From G965230065 sp965230065 (GTDB lineage Bacteria > Bacteroidota > Bacteroidia > Cytophagales > Cyclobacteriaceae): DNA of 64,000 bases. Below are positions 1 through 7,997 of the stretch, piece after piece. The translations under genes were made by a program, and so were the position numbers. The DNA lies in NCBI GenBank assembly GCA_965230065.1, contig OZ245942.1, positions 5,518,001 through 5,582,000 of the forward strand, read 5' to 3'. Positions within the stretch are counted from its first letter, which is position 1; the number at the start of each line of letters is the position of its first letter. Under the pieces are notes generated by a model. It did not search any database. It saw only the letters and a list, made by a program, of their open reading frames with translations, and was not told where the DNA came from.

Positions 1-795
1 GAAATCACCGGAACGGAAAAGAAAAAACTATTTCCTACCGATACGGCCATGGTTGTTAATGATTTTCTTGTCAAATACTTCAGCGACATTGTAGACTTTT
101 CATTCACTGCAGAAGTGGAAAAAGAACTGGATGAAATAGCCCAGGGCAAAAAACAGTGGGACCAAATGCTGGATGAATTTTACAAGCAATTTCATCCTTC
201 TATTGAAGAAAGTGCGAATATAGACCGCTCTCAAGTAAACAATGAAAGGTATTTGGGAGATGACCCGAAAACCGGCTTGCCCGTATATGCCCGGCTTGCC
301 AAGTTTGGCCCTGTTGTACAAATGGGCGAAACTGATGGAGAAGAAAAACCTAAATTTGCCAGTCTGCGCACAAACCAGTTCATTGATACGCTTACTTTTG
401 AAGATGCCCTGGAATTGTTCAAACTTCCGCATGAAATCGGGGAATATGAAGGCGAACCCATGGTAACGAATATTGGTAAGTATGGCCCCTACATCCGGCA
501 TAAAAATAAGTTTTACTCCCTACCCAAAGAGGAAGACCCGCTCACCGTAGAGCCTGAAAAAGCCATTGAAATCATAGAAGCCAAACGAAAACTGGATGCT
601 GAAAAATACATCAAGGTTTTTGACGAAAATCCCGATGTACAAGTGCTCAAAGGCCCGTATGGCCCTTACATTAAGGTTGGTAGAAAAAATGTAAGAATTC
701 CAAAAGACAAAGTTCCTGAAGAACTAACCCTGGAAGAATGCCTGGAACTGGCTGAAAAAGCCCCGGAGAAAAAGGGAAGGCGGAAGAAAAAGTAG
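1..795 (+). CDS. topA: DNA topoisomerase I, C-terminal part (5' end outside window)
   Basis: The reading frame is open from base 1, so the gene begins before the window; the first internal ATG at 49 is not the real start. The visible 264 residues match the end of bacterial type IA topoisomerase I: the end of the catalytic core (FPTDTAMVVNDFL, then a charged helix), followed by glycine-rich C-terminal repeats of the form GxYGPYI (IGKYGPYIRHKNKFYSL and KGPYGPYIKVGRKNVRIP), and a lysine/arginine-rich tail. The enzyme relaxes negative supercoils by single-strand passage. The active-site tyrosine and the Toprim domain are outside the window. The stop codon runs into a hairpin at 803-828 that can serve as terminator. 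The family assignment is firm. Confidence 0.93.
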   Translation, partial: EITGTEKKKLFPTDTAMVVNDFLVKYFSDIVDFSFTAEVEKELDEIAQGKKQWDQMLDEFYKQFHPSIEESANIDRSQVNNERYLGDDPKTGLPVYARLAKFGPVVQMGETDGEEKPKFASLRTNQFIDTLTFEDALELFKLPHEIGEYEGEPMVTNIGKYGPYIRHKNKFYSLPKEEDPLTVEPEKAIEIIEAKRKLDAEKYIKVFDENPDVQVLKGPYGPYIKVGRKNVRIPKDKVPEELTLEECLELAEKAPEKKGRRKKK

Positions 796-879
796 GCAGT
801 GACAGTAGGCAGTATGTGCTGCCTACTGCTGCTGCCAACTGCCGCTGTTATTGCCGCTTTTTTACTGCCACTGCCAACT
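791..879. repeat. Interspersed GGCAGTAGGCAG repeat, copy A
   Basis: This 90-bp stretch is made almost entirely of CAGTAGGCAGT-like words and their complements (CTGCCTACTG, CTGCCAACTGCCGCTG). The same words in the same order recur at 24711-24781 and 63581-63632. All copies are intergenic and foldable, which suggests a REP- or MITE-like dispersed element. Confidence 0.6.
803..828 (+). terminator. Hairpin after topA
   Basis: CAGTAGGCAG (803-812) and CTGCCTACTG (819-828) form a perfect 10-bp stem with a 6-nt loop, just after the topA stop and facing the convergent oxyR. It belongs to a repeat family also seen at 24711-24781 and 63581-63632. It lacks a clean T-run, so a role in termination is inferred from position. 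Confidence 0.5.
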
Positions 880-883
880 GTAT

Positions 884-1822
884 CTACTTCCAATGTACCA
901 CTTTACCCCTGTTTGGGTTCTTAACTACTTCTGGCACATGAGCCAAAATTTCTTCTTTTAATAAATCAATGAGCCTTTTTTTCATAAAACTTCGATGAAT
1001 AATCAGGCTTACTTCCCTCACGGGCTGCGGATTATTGAAACGGCGGACGTGGGTTAGCTGGGTTTCGCTCATATCCAGGGTGGCAAGTTCGGGTAAGAGT
1101 GTATAACCATGTTGTTTCTCAACAATGCGTTTGAGGGTTTCCAAACTGCCACTTTCAAACTTCAGAGGGTTATGGTTTTGGGCAAAAGCACGCTCGCTGC
1201 AAATGTTTACAGCCTGCATCCTGAAACAATGTCCTTCTTTGAGCAGCCACATATCGTTAATATCCAGATCGTCAAAATTTATCTTGTTCTTTTCAGAGAG
1301 CGGATGGGTAGTTGACATATAAACGGCAAAGGCTTCGTAAAATAAGGGGATTTCAACCAGGCTTTTTTCATGCATAGGCGATACAAGTACGCCCACATCC
1401 AGCAAATCATTGTTCAATTTGTAGGCAATTTGGTCAGACAGCAGCTCCTCTACAATCAGGTTTACTTGTGGATATTTTTGAATAAAATCGGTTACAAATA
1501 AAGGCAGCAGGTAAGGGCTTAAGGTAGGTATGATCCCAACTTTCAGATCACCCTGAAACATTTCCCTGGAATCCTGGATTACTTCTTTTACCCGGTTTAC
1601 CTCCCGTAAGCCAATCCGCGCCTGAGAAATAATTTGCTTTCCGATATCAGTGGTTAGTACGGGCTTTTTACTTCTGTCAAAAATCAACACGCCCAGTTCT
1701 TCCTCTAATTTTTTTACCTGCATGCTTAAAGTAGGCTGTGTAACGTAACAATGCTGGGCTGCTTCGGCAAAGTTTTTATGGGTATCTACGGCTAAAATGT
1801 ATTCTAACTGTGTGATTGTCAT
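884..1822 (-). CDS. oxyR: LysR-family hydrogen-peroxide sensor OxyR
   Basis: A 312-residue LysR-type regulator. The N-terminal winged helix-turn-helix is clear (QLEYILAVDTHKNFAEAAQ, residues 5-23, then VTQPTLSMQVKKLEEELG). The effector domain carries two cysteines at residues 199 and 208 (GHCFRMQAVNIC), the same numbers and 9-residue separation as the redox pair C199/C208 of E. coli OxyR. In that family peroxide forms a disulfide between them and turns the protein into an activator of catalase and peroxiredoxin genes. No such target lies next to it here. It faces topA convergently, and the gene upstream on the same strand is a Nif3-like protein 90 bp away. OxyR is preferred over a generic LysR call because of the cysteine pair. 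Confidence 0.9.
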   Translation of the reverse strand: MTITQLEYILAVDTHKNFAEAAQHCYVTQPTLSMQVKKLEEELGVLIFDRSKKPVLTTDIGKQIISQARIGLREVNRVKEVIQDSREMFQGDLKVGIIPTLSPYLLPLFVTDFIQKYPQVNLIVEELLSDQIAYKLNNDLLDVGVLVSPMHEKSLVEIPLFYEAFAVYMSTTHPLSEKNKINFDDLDINDMWLLKEGHCFRMQAVNICSERAFAQNHNPLKFESGSLETLKRIVEKQHGYTLLPELATLDMSETQLTHVRRFNNPQPVREVSLIIHRSFMKKRLIDLLKEEILAHVPEVVKNPNRGKVVHWK

Positions 1823-1912
1823 GCAATATAGATTTCATCTATGCAAAGATAATTGTTCCCTTGTTGAGGGCCTTTCAGTTCAATGCACGATTTGTTTATG
1901 AAAAGAAATCAC

Positions 1913-2797
1913 TTACAAATATACAAATGGGGCTTCTCCTGGTACGTGGGCCACCGCAATGCCAGGGAACTGATTGTCTAACCAACCCGCCAGCCATTGC
2001 ATGCCCGGCTCTTCTGTTGGGGCATGCCCGGCCACAACCAGGGCTTTTTTCTGTCCTGCGCTAATCGCGTCCCTCACATATTCGCTGGTTTCCCACTCAG
2101 CGATTTCGCCCACTACCAACACTTCAATATCTGAGCCGGACAAAAAATTGATGTGGCTCTTTCCACCGGAAGCACCGGGTAGCAGGCCAATTTTGCTGCA
2201 CGCCATGTTTTCATCCCCTACCAACCAAACAGCTTTACTACCCAGGCGTTGCTTTATCTCCTTCGCCAGGTTGCCCACGGTTTGTTCTGGTAAAGTAAAA
2301 ATATTTGTCTTTTCCTCACTTACGTATGGCTGCCATCCCAGCTTATCTGCCAACCCTTTCATGATAGGGTCTGGTTGGTAGGCATGGATATAATCATGAA
2401 AGCGCCAAACAACAATATTGTTGTCTTCCAGCAATTGGCGTTTGTACTGATAAACCGCATCGTTTTCTATCCAATCAGTATTATCCCTGTGATTATAATA
2501 AGTAGGTTCGTGGGTAATAATCATATTGGCCCCAAGCTCGATGGCTTTTTGAATTACCCGTGAGTTGGCCATAAATGTAGTAACAATCCCCTTCACCTTT
2601 TGAGAAGAGTCGGCAGACTTTACCGTATCTACCGTGTTGTCAAAAGGTGCGCCATTCGCCTGGGAAATGAGGAAGTCAATGACATCCTGAATGGTTTGCA
2701 CTTTCTCTTTCTGTGCAGAACAAGCCATGGGCACTGCTACAAAAGCATAAGCGGTGGCCGAGGAAATTGATCCAACAAATTTTCTACGCGTTATCAT
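1913..2797 (-). CDS. Exported Nif3-like dinuclear metal-centre protein
   Basis: A protein of about 294 residues from the Nif3/YbgI family (GTP cyclohydrolase 1 type 2-like fold), whose true substrate is unsettled. Metal-ligand motifs are visible: ITHEPTYYNH in the middle and GHAPTEEPG near the C-terminus. The ATG at 2797 is preferred over the longer frame from 2857 because it gives MITRRKFVGSIS, a twin-arginine start followed by a hydrophobic stretch ending in VPMACSAQ. That makes it an exported, possibly lipid-anchored protein, which is unusual because most Nif3 proteins are cytoplasmic. The lipobox is poor (Pro at -3), so anchoring is uncertain. Fold assignment good, export likely, function unknown. 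Confidence 0.78.
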   Translation of the reverse strand: MITRRKFVGSISSATAYAFVAVPMACSAQKEKVQTIQDVIDFLISQANGAPFDNTVDTVKSADSSQKVKGIVTTFMANSRVIQKAIELGANMIITHEPTYYNHRDNTDWIENDAVYQYKRQLLEDNNIVVWRFHDYIHAYQPDPIMKGLADKLGWQPYVSEEKTNIFTLPEQTVGNLAKEIKQRLGSKAVWLVGDENMACSKIGLLPGASGGKSHINFLSGSDIEVLVVGEIAEWETSEYVRDAISAGQKKALVVAGHAPTEEPGMQWLAGWLDNQFPGIAVAHVPGEAPFVYL

Positions 2798-3029
2798 TAA
2801 TCTTTTATGTTTTGATGGTATTAGATAGATTGTTCTCTTTGATAGTTTATTCTCCATTACAGTTTCCAGGTTACCCCTCCATCCGCAGATGATTCCTCAT
2901 TCAGGATAAAATTTATCTAATTTAAAGTGAACGGAATAATAAAACTATTTTTTGCAAGGATATGAAAATCTGTAATTTCTACTCAAATTAACATCAAAAC
3001 CCGTAAATTCGGAAAAACTGTTGCCAACC

Positions 3030-3812
3030 ATGAACTATGAAAACCTGATTGTTGAACAAGATAATGGTGTGTGTACAATTTCACTAAACCGCCCCAAAGT
3101 ATTTAATGCCTTGAATACACGCCTAAAAGAAGAACTATTAGATATTTTCCAAACACTGGCCACCGATAAATCAGCCCGGGTAGTCGTCCTAACTGGTGAA
3201 GGCTCTTCTTTTTGCTCGGGGCAGGACTTAAAAGAAGCGCAGTCATTGCAAGATGTTGAGTATTCTGAAATCCTGCGCAGATACTACCAGCCTTTGGTCT
3301 TGAGCATGCGAAGTTTATCCCTTCCCATCATTTGCAAGCTCAATGGCATAGCTGCCGGGGCAGGTTGCTCCCTTGCACTGGCCTGCGATATGATTATTGC
3401 CGCAGATACAGCCGAACTTTCTGAGTTGTTCATTGGTATTGCCCTGGTGCCAGATGCGGGTTCGGGATACTTTTTGCCCAGAATGGCAGGCCGTCTGAAA
3501 GCCTTTGAACTGGCAACACTTGGCACAAAAATTCCAGCAAAGGAAGCCCTGCAAATTGGCTTGGTGAACCAGGTTGTTCCAGCCGGTCAACTGGATGCTA
3601 TGGTGGATAAACTTGCTGAATATTATGTACACGCCCCTACCAAAACCATCGGGTTGATCAAAAAGATGTTGCAACAATCGTTACACATGAACCTGGAAGA
3701 AATGCTGGATTACGAAGCTGATTTACAGGACATTGCCAGCAAAACCGAAGATCATCAGGAAGGTCTGCGGGCTTTTGCAGAAAAAAGGAAACCGGAATTT
3801 AAGGGGAAATAA
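3030..3812 (+). CDS. Enoyl-CoA hydratase/isomerase (PaaG-like)
   Basis: A crotonase-superfamily enzyme of 260 residues acting on acyl-CoA thioesters. The oxyanion-hole segments SFCSGQDL and IAAGAGCSLALACD are present. The active-site region reads LVPDAGSGYFLPRMAG, with Asp where hydratases usually have Glu. That pattern fits PaaG-type isomerases (ring-1,2-epoxyphenylacetyl-CoA isomerase) and other delta-isomerases. No other phenylacetate gene is nearby, so the substrate is open. The frame also extends to a TTG at 3021, but the ATG at 3030 (MNYENLIVEQ) is the more natural start. It is transcribed away from the Nif3-like gene across a 230-bp AT-rich gap that should hold both promoters. Confidence 0.85.
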   Translation: MNYENLIVEQDNGVCTISLNRPKVFNALNTRLKEELLDIFQTLATDKSARVVVLTGEGSSFCSGQDLKEAQSLQDVEYSEILRRYYQPLVLSMRSLSLPIICKLNGIAAGAGCSLALACDMIIAADTAELSELFIGIALVPDAGSGYFLPRMAGRLKAFELATLGTKIPAKEALQIGLVNQVVPAGQLDAMVDKLAEYYVHAPTKTIGLIKKMLQQSLHMNLEEMLDYEADLQDIASKTEDHQEGLRAFAEKRKPEFKGK

Positions 3813-3854
3813 CCTGGAGGATTAGGTTTGATGGAAGATTGGAAAAGCCCCATC

Positions 3855-3924
3855 ATTCCATTATTCCATTATTCCATTATTCCATTATTCCATTATTCCA
3901 TTATTCCATTATTCCATTATTCCA
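3855..3924. repeat. 8-bp tandem repeat ATTCCATT, about 8.75 copies
   Basis: A perfect microsatellite of the octamer ATTCCATT fills 70 bp between two convergent genes. It covers the last 16 bases of the glycosyltransferase gene, including its stop codon (3909-3911). Every reading frame through the repeat meets TAA within a few codons, so copy number should not lengthen that protein. Confidence 0.95.
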
Positions 3925-5201
3925 AGATAACCCTCCTTATCCAACTTCCTGAAACTCAATAATAAATCTTCTGAATTTTCAGAATCCACATCCACTTTGA
4001 GCCACCCGAGTAATGCAGGGGCAGCTGCTTCCACAGGCTGTTGCGGATAATAGTTGTCCCGGGCAAAATGCACGAATTTCAATACTTTAAAGCCATCAAA
4101 CCAAGCGTAGAAACGCTTCTGAAAGGTTGTTTGACTGCCTGTTTGTTGCCGTATTTCTGCTAACTTATCTTTGAAGTTTTCTTTGAGTAAGAAGTTTTGG
4201 ACAGCCTCAGGCAGTTTCTCAAGCCATAGTTTATAAGTCTTTTCATTACTCATTTCATATAATATATCAATACTTGAGATAAACACTTTTAAGTTCTTAA
4301 AAATCAGATGATTATAAGTGGAAAATAGTTTATCATTTCCTTGTAGCCATTCAGATTGTGCTTTCCCGGTTCCGAAAGGAACGCGGTCAGAAATACGGGC
4401 TGAAGGATATACCGTAGTACTATTGATTGTCAGCAAATCGCCAAACGGGGCCACTTTGTGCAAGAAGTAAAAATCTTCCCCGGCTTTCCTTCGGTTCATG
4501 CCACCCGATTTAGCAAATACATCGGCCCGCACACCCATACTGGAGCCAATTGTGTGGAATGCAAAGGGAAATCCGGTGTATCGTAATCCGTTTACATAAT
4601 ACCGCAAAAACAACTCATACCGGATGATACCCTCCCTCAACTTCTTATCCCCTACCCTATCCAAATCGTGCTCAAAATAAATATTACAAGCCGCAGGGTG
4701 ATGGGTTAAAAACTGCTTTTCCAGTTCTTGCAAATAATTTTTTTCAACCGTACAGTCAGCATCCAGGCAAACGATCAGGCCATTTTTGTTGACTGATGCA
4801 AAACGGTACAGGGCTTCGTCCATCCCAATTTTACGGGCCAGCCCTACCCCGGCATGTTTGGGTGGCAAATCGTCCTCGTACAAAATATGAAATTTTAGTT
4901 TATCCGCCGTATTGTCAGCTATCCACGTTTTTGCTTCCTTTTCTGTTTGCCGGTTGAGCACCTTAATTTTTTTATCTGTCTGTGTGCTTTCATTGATAAC
5001 TACAATCACTTCCACAGGAAAATCAGGCGTATCACACTTACTGAGCGATTGTAATGTAGTCAGGAGGGCAGGCTCGTTGTAGCAGGGGATTACGATGATG
5101 AATTGTACATCAGCATGCAGGGGTGCCGAAATCTGGGCTGCTTTAAAACCAAACCGCTTTTGGTAAAACGCTGCAATTTCAGTGAGTTGGGGAGTTGCCA
5201 T
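3909..5201 (-). CDS. Family 2 glycosyltransferase
   Basis: A 430-residue protein with a GT-A nucleotide-sugar domain. The N-terminal strand and substrate loop are FIIVIPCYNEP (about residues 34-44). The metal-binding DxD is CLDADC with aspartates 147 and 149, and an acceptor-side region GGMNRRKAGEDFYFLHK resembles the ED motif of processive or bactoprenol-type GT2 enzymes. No membrane segment is obvious, so it is probably cytoplasmic or peripheral. It likely transfers a sugar to a lipid or polysaccharide acceptor, but no glycan cluster surrounds it. The last three codons and the stop are drawn from the ATTCCATT microsatellite, so the native C-terminus may have been altered by repeat expansion. 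Confidence 0.85.
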   Translation of the reverse strand: MATPQLTEIAAFYQKRFGFKAAQISAPLHADVQFIIVIPCYNEPALLTTLQSLSKCDTPDFPVEVIVVINESTQTDKKIKVLNRQTEKEAKTWIADNTADKLKFHILYEDDLPPKHAGVGLARKIGMDEALYRFASVNKNGLIVCLDADCTVEKNYLQELEKQFLTHHPAACNIYFEHDLDRVGDKKLREGIIRYELFLRYYVNGLRYTGFPFAFHTIGSSMGVRADVFAKSGGMNRRKAGEDFYFLHKVAPFGDLLTINSTTVYPSARISDRVPFGTGKAQSEWLQGNDKLFSTYNHLIFKNLKVFISSIDILYEMSNEKTYKLWLEKLPEAVQNFLLKENFKDKLAEIRQQTGSQTTFQKRFYAWFDGFKVLKFVHFARDNYYPQQPVEAAAPALLGWLKVDVDSENSEDLLLSFRKLDKEGYLGIME

Positions 5202-5292
5202 AAAAGCCTAAACACTTCAGAATCAAATTGTGTATATTCGCCAGCGAAAATTAGAAGGAAAACACAGCGATTGCAATTAAACGAACCTTGAA

Positions 5293-5880
5293 ATGCGTTA
5301 CGAAATAGAATTACATTGTGCTTCCAGTCAGGAATGGCTGGAAACAGTGCTGAACGATTTTAACTCTTTTTTACAAGACCATGCCGACTGCGAGCGCAAA
5401 GCCTCGGCCATGGCCATGAGTTTTGTAGCCAAATACCCCAACCGCCACGAAATCATCCCCGAACTGATTGAAACCGGAATAGAAGAACTGGAGCATTTTC
5501 AGCAGGTATTTGCGCTTTTACAAAAAAGAGGCGTTGGTCTGGCCGCCGAAATACAACCCGATTTGTATGCCAAACAACTGCTGTCCCTGGCCCAGGGAGG
5601 CACACACGAAACCCGCTTTCGCGACCGTTTGCTGATTGCCTCCATCATTGAATGCCGGGGATGCGAACGGTTTAAAATGGTGAGTGAAGCCCAGGAAGAT
5701 GCGGAAATGAAGCGGTTTTATAAAGAACTCTGGGCTTCTGAAGCAAAACACAGCCATATTTTTGTCAACATGGCCCTTCTCTATTTTCCTGAGCAGGAAG
5801 TGGAACAAAGCCTGGAAAAACTACTGGCCGAAGAGGCAACAATTTTGCAAAACCTTAAATTGAAAGCTGCTTTGCATTAA
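5293..5880 (+). CDS. miaE: tRNA 2-methylthio-N6-isopentenyl-adenosine-37 hydroxylase (MiaE-like)
   Basis: A 195-residue helical diiron protein of the MiaE family, which hydroxylates the isopentenyl group of ms2i6A37 in tRNA. Carboxylate/histidine clusters fit the ferritin-like diiron centre: EELEHFQQV in the first half, RLLIASIIECRGCERF in the middle, and ASEAKHSHIF near the end. The sequence is close to full length for the family. It starts about 90 bp from the divergent glycosyltransferase and is followed by a strong bidirectional hairpin at 5902-5936. Confidence in the family is high; the reaction is from the family, not shown here. Confidence 0.88.
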   Translation: MRYEIELHCASSQEWLETVLNDFNSFLQDHADCERKASAMAMSFVAKYPNRHEIIPELIETGIEELEHFQQVFALLQKRGVGLAAEIQPDLYAKQLLSLAQGGTHETRFRDRLLIASIIECRGCERFKMVSEAQEDAEMKRFYKELWASEAKHSHIFVNMALLYFPEQEVEQSLEKLLAEEATILQNLKLKAALH

Positions 5881-5901
5881 AAACTTGAGACATGAATTTT
5901 T

Positions 5902-5936
5902 TTGTTGCGGGATATCGAGTTGGCAACCCGCAACAA
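5902..5936. terminator. Bidirectional terminator hairpin between miaE and a lipoprotein gene
   Basis: TTGTTGCGGG (5902-5911) and CCCGCAACAA (5927-5936) form a perfect 10-bp stem around a 15-nt loop. The left flank is ATTTTTTTG, so on the minus strand the stem is preceded by A and on the plus strand by T. It sits midway between two convergent genes and can end both. Confidence 0.75.
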
Positions 5937-5946
5937 ATATTGATTA

Positions 5947-6336
5947 TCACTGCACATTTACCTCTTTTCTGGCAGAAACACCACTCAGCGACCCACTCAT
6001 TTCTACTACTGAATATAAATAATACATATTACCCGCCGCCAACTGGCTGATGCTGAGCAAAACAGAAGTGCGCCCCTTGAGGCCGGCATTTCCAGTAAAA
6101 TAAACCTTATCCTCTACAATATCCTCTGCTGTAGGCGCAGGGTCATCTGCCCGGGTAAGGGCATAATACAATGTACCGTCTTTGGCACTTTCAGATACAG
6201 AAGCAGTAAAAGACACTCTGCTGCCCGAAACATTTTTGATGGTAATTTCAGGGCTATCCATTCCAATTCCATCTTCTTCGCAGGAAGAGAAACCGATCAT
6301 CAGAATGAATGAAAATATGGTAATTGCTGTTTTCAT
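5947..6336 (-). CDS. Small secreted lipoprotein with a fibronectin-III-like domain
   Basis: A 129-residue protein starting MKTAITIFSFILMIGFSSC, a clear lipoprotein signal with cleavage before Cys19 and EEDG after it. The rest is a single beta-rich domain (ITIKNVSGSRVSFTASVSES through YYLYSVVEMSGSLSG) resembling the FN3-like modules of many Bacteroidota surface lipoproteins. No enzyme motif is present. It converges on miaE across a shared terminator. The function is unknown; a surface or periplasmic binding role is only a guess. Confidence 0.7.
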   Translation of the reverse strand: MKTAITIFSFILMIGFSSCEEDGIGMDSPEITIKNVSGSRVSFTASVSESAKDGTLYYALTRADDPAPTAEDIVEDKVYFTGNAGLKGRTSVLLSISQLAAGNMYYLYSVVEMSGSLSGVSARKEVNVQ

Positions 6337-6428
6337 TTTTTTCTTTTTTTAAACAGCCAAATTTACCACTTATCGCCCTGATGGTTCACCCAAGTATGAG
6401 GACAATATAACTGATGAAAGAAAAAAGC

Positions 6429-6698
6429 TTATTCAGCAGTATTTTCATCATCTTTTATTTTTCTTACTTTTTGCAAATCGGTTGAAGCATCAATCATCAG
6501 CGTCCAATGCACTTGTTTCCCACTTTCCAATGACTCATAAACAATGCCTTTTCCATCCTGGATCACTTTACATTTCCCCAAATCGTACCGCAATGACATT
6601 ACAAGGTCGCCATCCATGAGAGGTTCCCCATTCAGGTCGGCCAAAACAGGTTGGTGTGTATTATTCTCTTTCTTATTTTTACCAAACAGATTAAACAT
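6429..6698 (-). CDS. Hypothetical 89-residue protein
   Basis: A small soluble, charged protein (MFNLFGKNKKEN at the start, EDE-rich tail). The middle reads DGDLVMSLRYDLGKCKVIQDGKGIVYESLESGKQVHW, which looks like a short beta-barrel or Tudor-like strand series, as in small Bacteroidota proteins of unknown role. I do not recognise a named family. It has normal codon use for the region and a plausible ATG, and lies 92 bp upstream of the lipoprotein gene on the same strand, so the two may be co-transcribed. It is kept as a real gene because of composition and position. Confidence 0.6.
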   Translation of the reverse strand: MFNLFGKNKKENNTHQPVLADLNGEPLMDGDLVMSLRYDLGKCKVIQDGKGIVYESLESGKQVHWTLMIDASTDLQKVRKIKDDENTAE

Positions 6699-6861
6699 GG
6701 TGTTGTGGTTAACAAATTTTATTATTGAAGTTTAATATTAAACAAAATTCTGATTTTTTTACAGTAGAGCGAGCGGATCGATGATCGGACTGCCGACGCA
6801 GCCACCTTACAAAAATCAGAATAAAATTTATCGTCAAAACAGATTTTAATAAATAGCTCCG

Positions 6862-7965
6862 TTGAAAAAAATTTACCTGATTCCAAATATAATCTTTTCT
6901 GTACTAAGTCTGCTCGTTTTTATCGCTCCCCTTGTTCCTCCGTCCTCAGGTTGGGTCTTTGGTTTTTTAGCTTTTCTGGTTCCGGTTTTTCTCTTTCTTA
7001 ATTTCACACATTTTGTTTTTTTACTCTTAAAAAAACGGAAATTTGCCATTATTCCCGGCATTTTGTTTTTGTGGAGTATGCAGTTTTTTCCAGCGTTACT
7101 CAGTTTTCATGATGAAAAGGAATTGCCTGCCTCCGCCAATCAGTTTCGTGTATTAAGCTACAACGTATCGTATTTTAGGAAAACACCCCATTGGAAACGT
7201 TTCCGGGATATATATACTGACCCTGAGAAAAACCAAAATGTGATCAGGGCTAAAGATTGGTTGTTAAAAAACAATGCTGATATCTATTGCTTTCAGGAGT
7301 TTTATGACGACCCGGATTCTGAATTTTACAATATCGTGGAAGCTTTGGCCCGCGACAGTACTTATGCTGTTTTTATGTCTGGCAAATATCATCGCAGAAG
7401 GCCTCTGTTTATCAATGGCATTGGCATCATTTCACGGTTTCCCATCATACAAAAAGGACAAGTGGATGAAGGGGCGGATATTCTGGAAAACAGATACATT
7501 TATGCTGATATGCGCATTAACGAAGATACGCTCAGGATTATCAATTTGCATTTACATTCCATGATGATTAATCCCTTACCTGCAAAAAAAAGTGTATCTG
7601 CCTTATGGAAATATACCAAAGACACCTATCATCGTATCAAAACCGGCCTGCTTATTCATGAACAACAAGCCCAAACTGTGCTGGGTTTTATCAAAAAAAG
7701 CCCCCATCCTGTGATTGTGGCCGGGGATTTTAATGAAATCCCATTTGGGTATGTGTACAGGTGTTTTAATAATTTTATGAATAATTCTTTTGAAGAAGCC
7801 GGCAGTGGCTTCGGGTTTACGCTGAACACGACTTTTCCTTTTTTGCGCATCGATCATCAATTTTATGAACCCGGTCAGCTGGAGGCTGTACAGTACCAAA
7901 CCATTCGCGAAATTGATATATCCGAACACTATCCTATCCAGACCGTTTATCGTTTTATCAAATAA
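6862..7965 (+). CDS. Membrane-anchored endonuclease/exonuclease/phosphatase-family hydrolase
   Basis: A 367-residue protein. Residues 1-80 hold three hydrophobic segments (for example IIFSVLSLLVFIAPLVP and WVFGFLAFLVPVFLFLNF), so it is an inner-membrane protein. The rest is an EEP-fold phosphodiesterase with all usual catalytic blocks: LSYNVSYF (Asn), CFQEFYDD (Glu), VAGDFNEIPFGY (Asp/Asn) and SEHYP (final His). Substrates in this family range from nucleic acids to phospholipids and cannot be told here. The start is TTG at 6862, because an in-frame TAA lies at 6850 and no ATG fits. It runs just ahead of the DUF1015 gene on the same strand (32-bp gap), probably as an operon with it and maf. 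Confidence 0.83.
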   Translation: MKKIYLIPNIIFSVLSLLVFIAPLVPPSSGWVFGFLAFLVPVFLFLNFTHFVFLLLKKRKFAIIPGILFLWSMQFFPALLSFHDEKELPASANQFRVLSYNVSYFRKTPHWKRFRDIYTDPEKNQNVIRAKDWLLKNNADIYCFQEFYDDPDSEFYNIVEALARDSTYAVFMSGKYHRRRPLFINGIGIISRFPIIQKGQVDEGADILENRYIYADMRINEDTLRIINLHLHSMMINPLPAKKSVSALWKYTKDTYHRIKTGLLIHEQQAQTVLGFIKKSPHPVIVAGDFNEIPFGYVYRCFNNFMNNSFEEAGSGFGFTLNTTFPFLRIDHQFYEPGQLEAVQYQTIREIDISEHYPIQTVYRFIK

Positions 7966-7997
7966 TTTAAAAAAGTACACAGACTGAAACACACTGT

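Noticed and set aside
3855..3924. Phase-variable switch for the glycosyltransferase
   Set aside because: All frames through the octamer meet TAA quickly, and the repeat lies at the very end of the gene, so copy-number change cannot turn it on or off.
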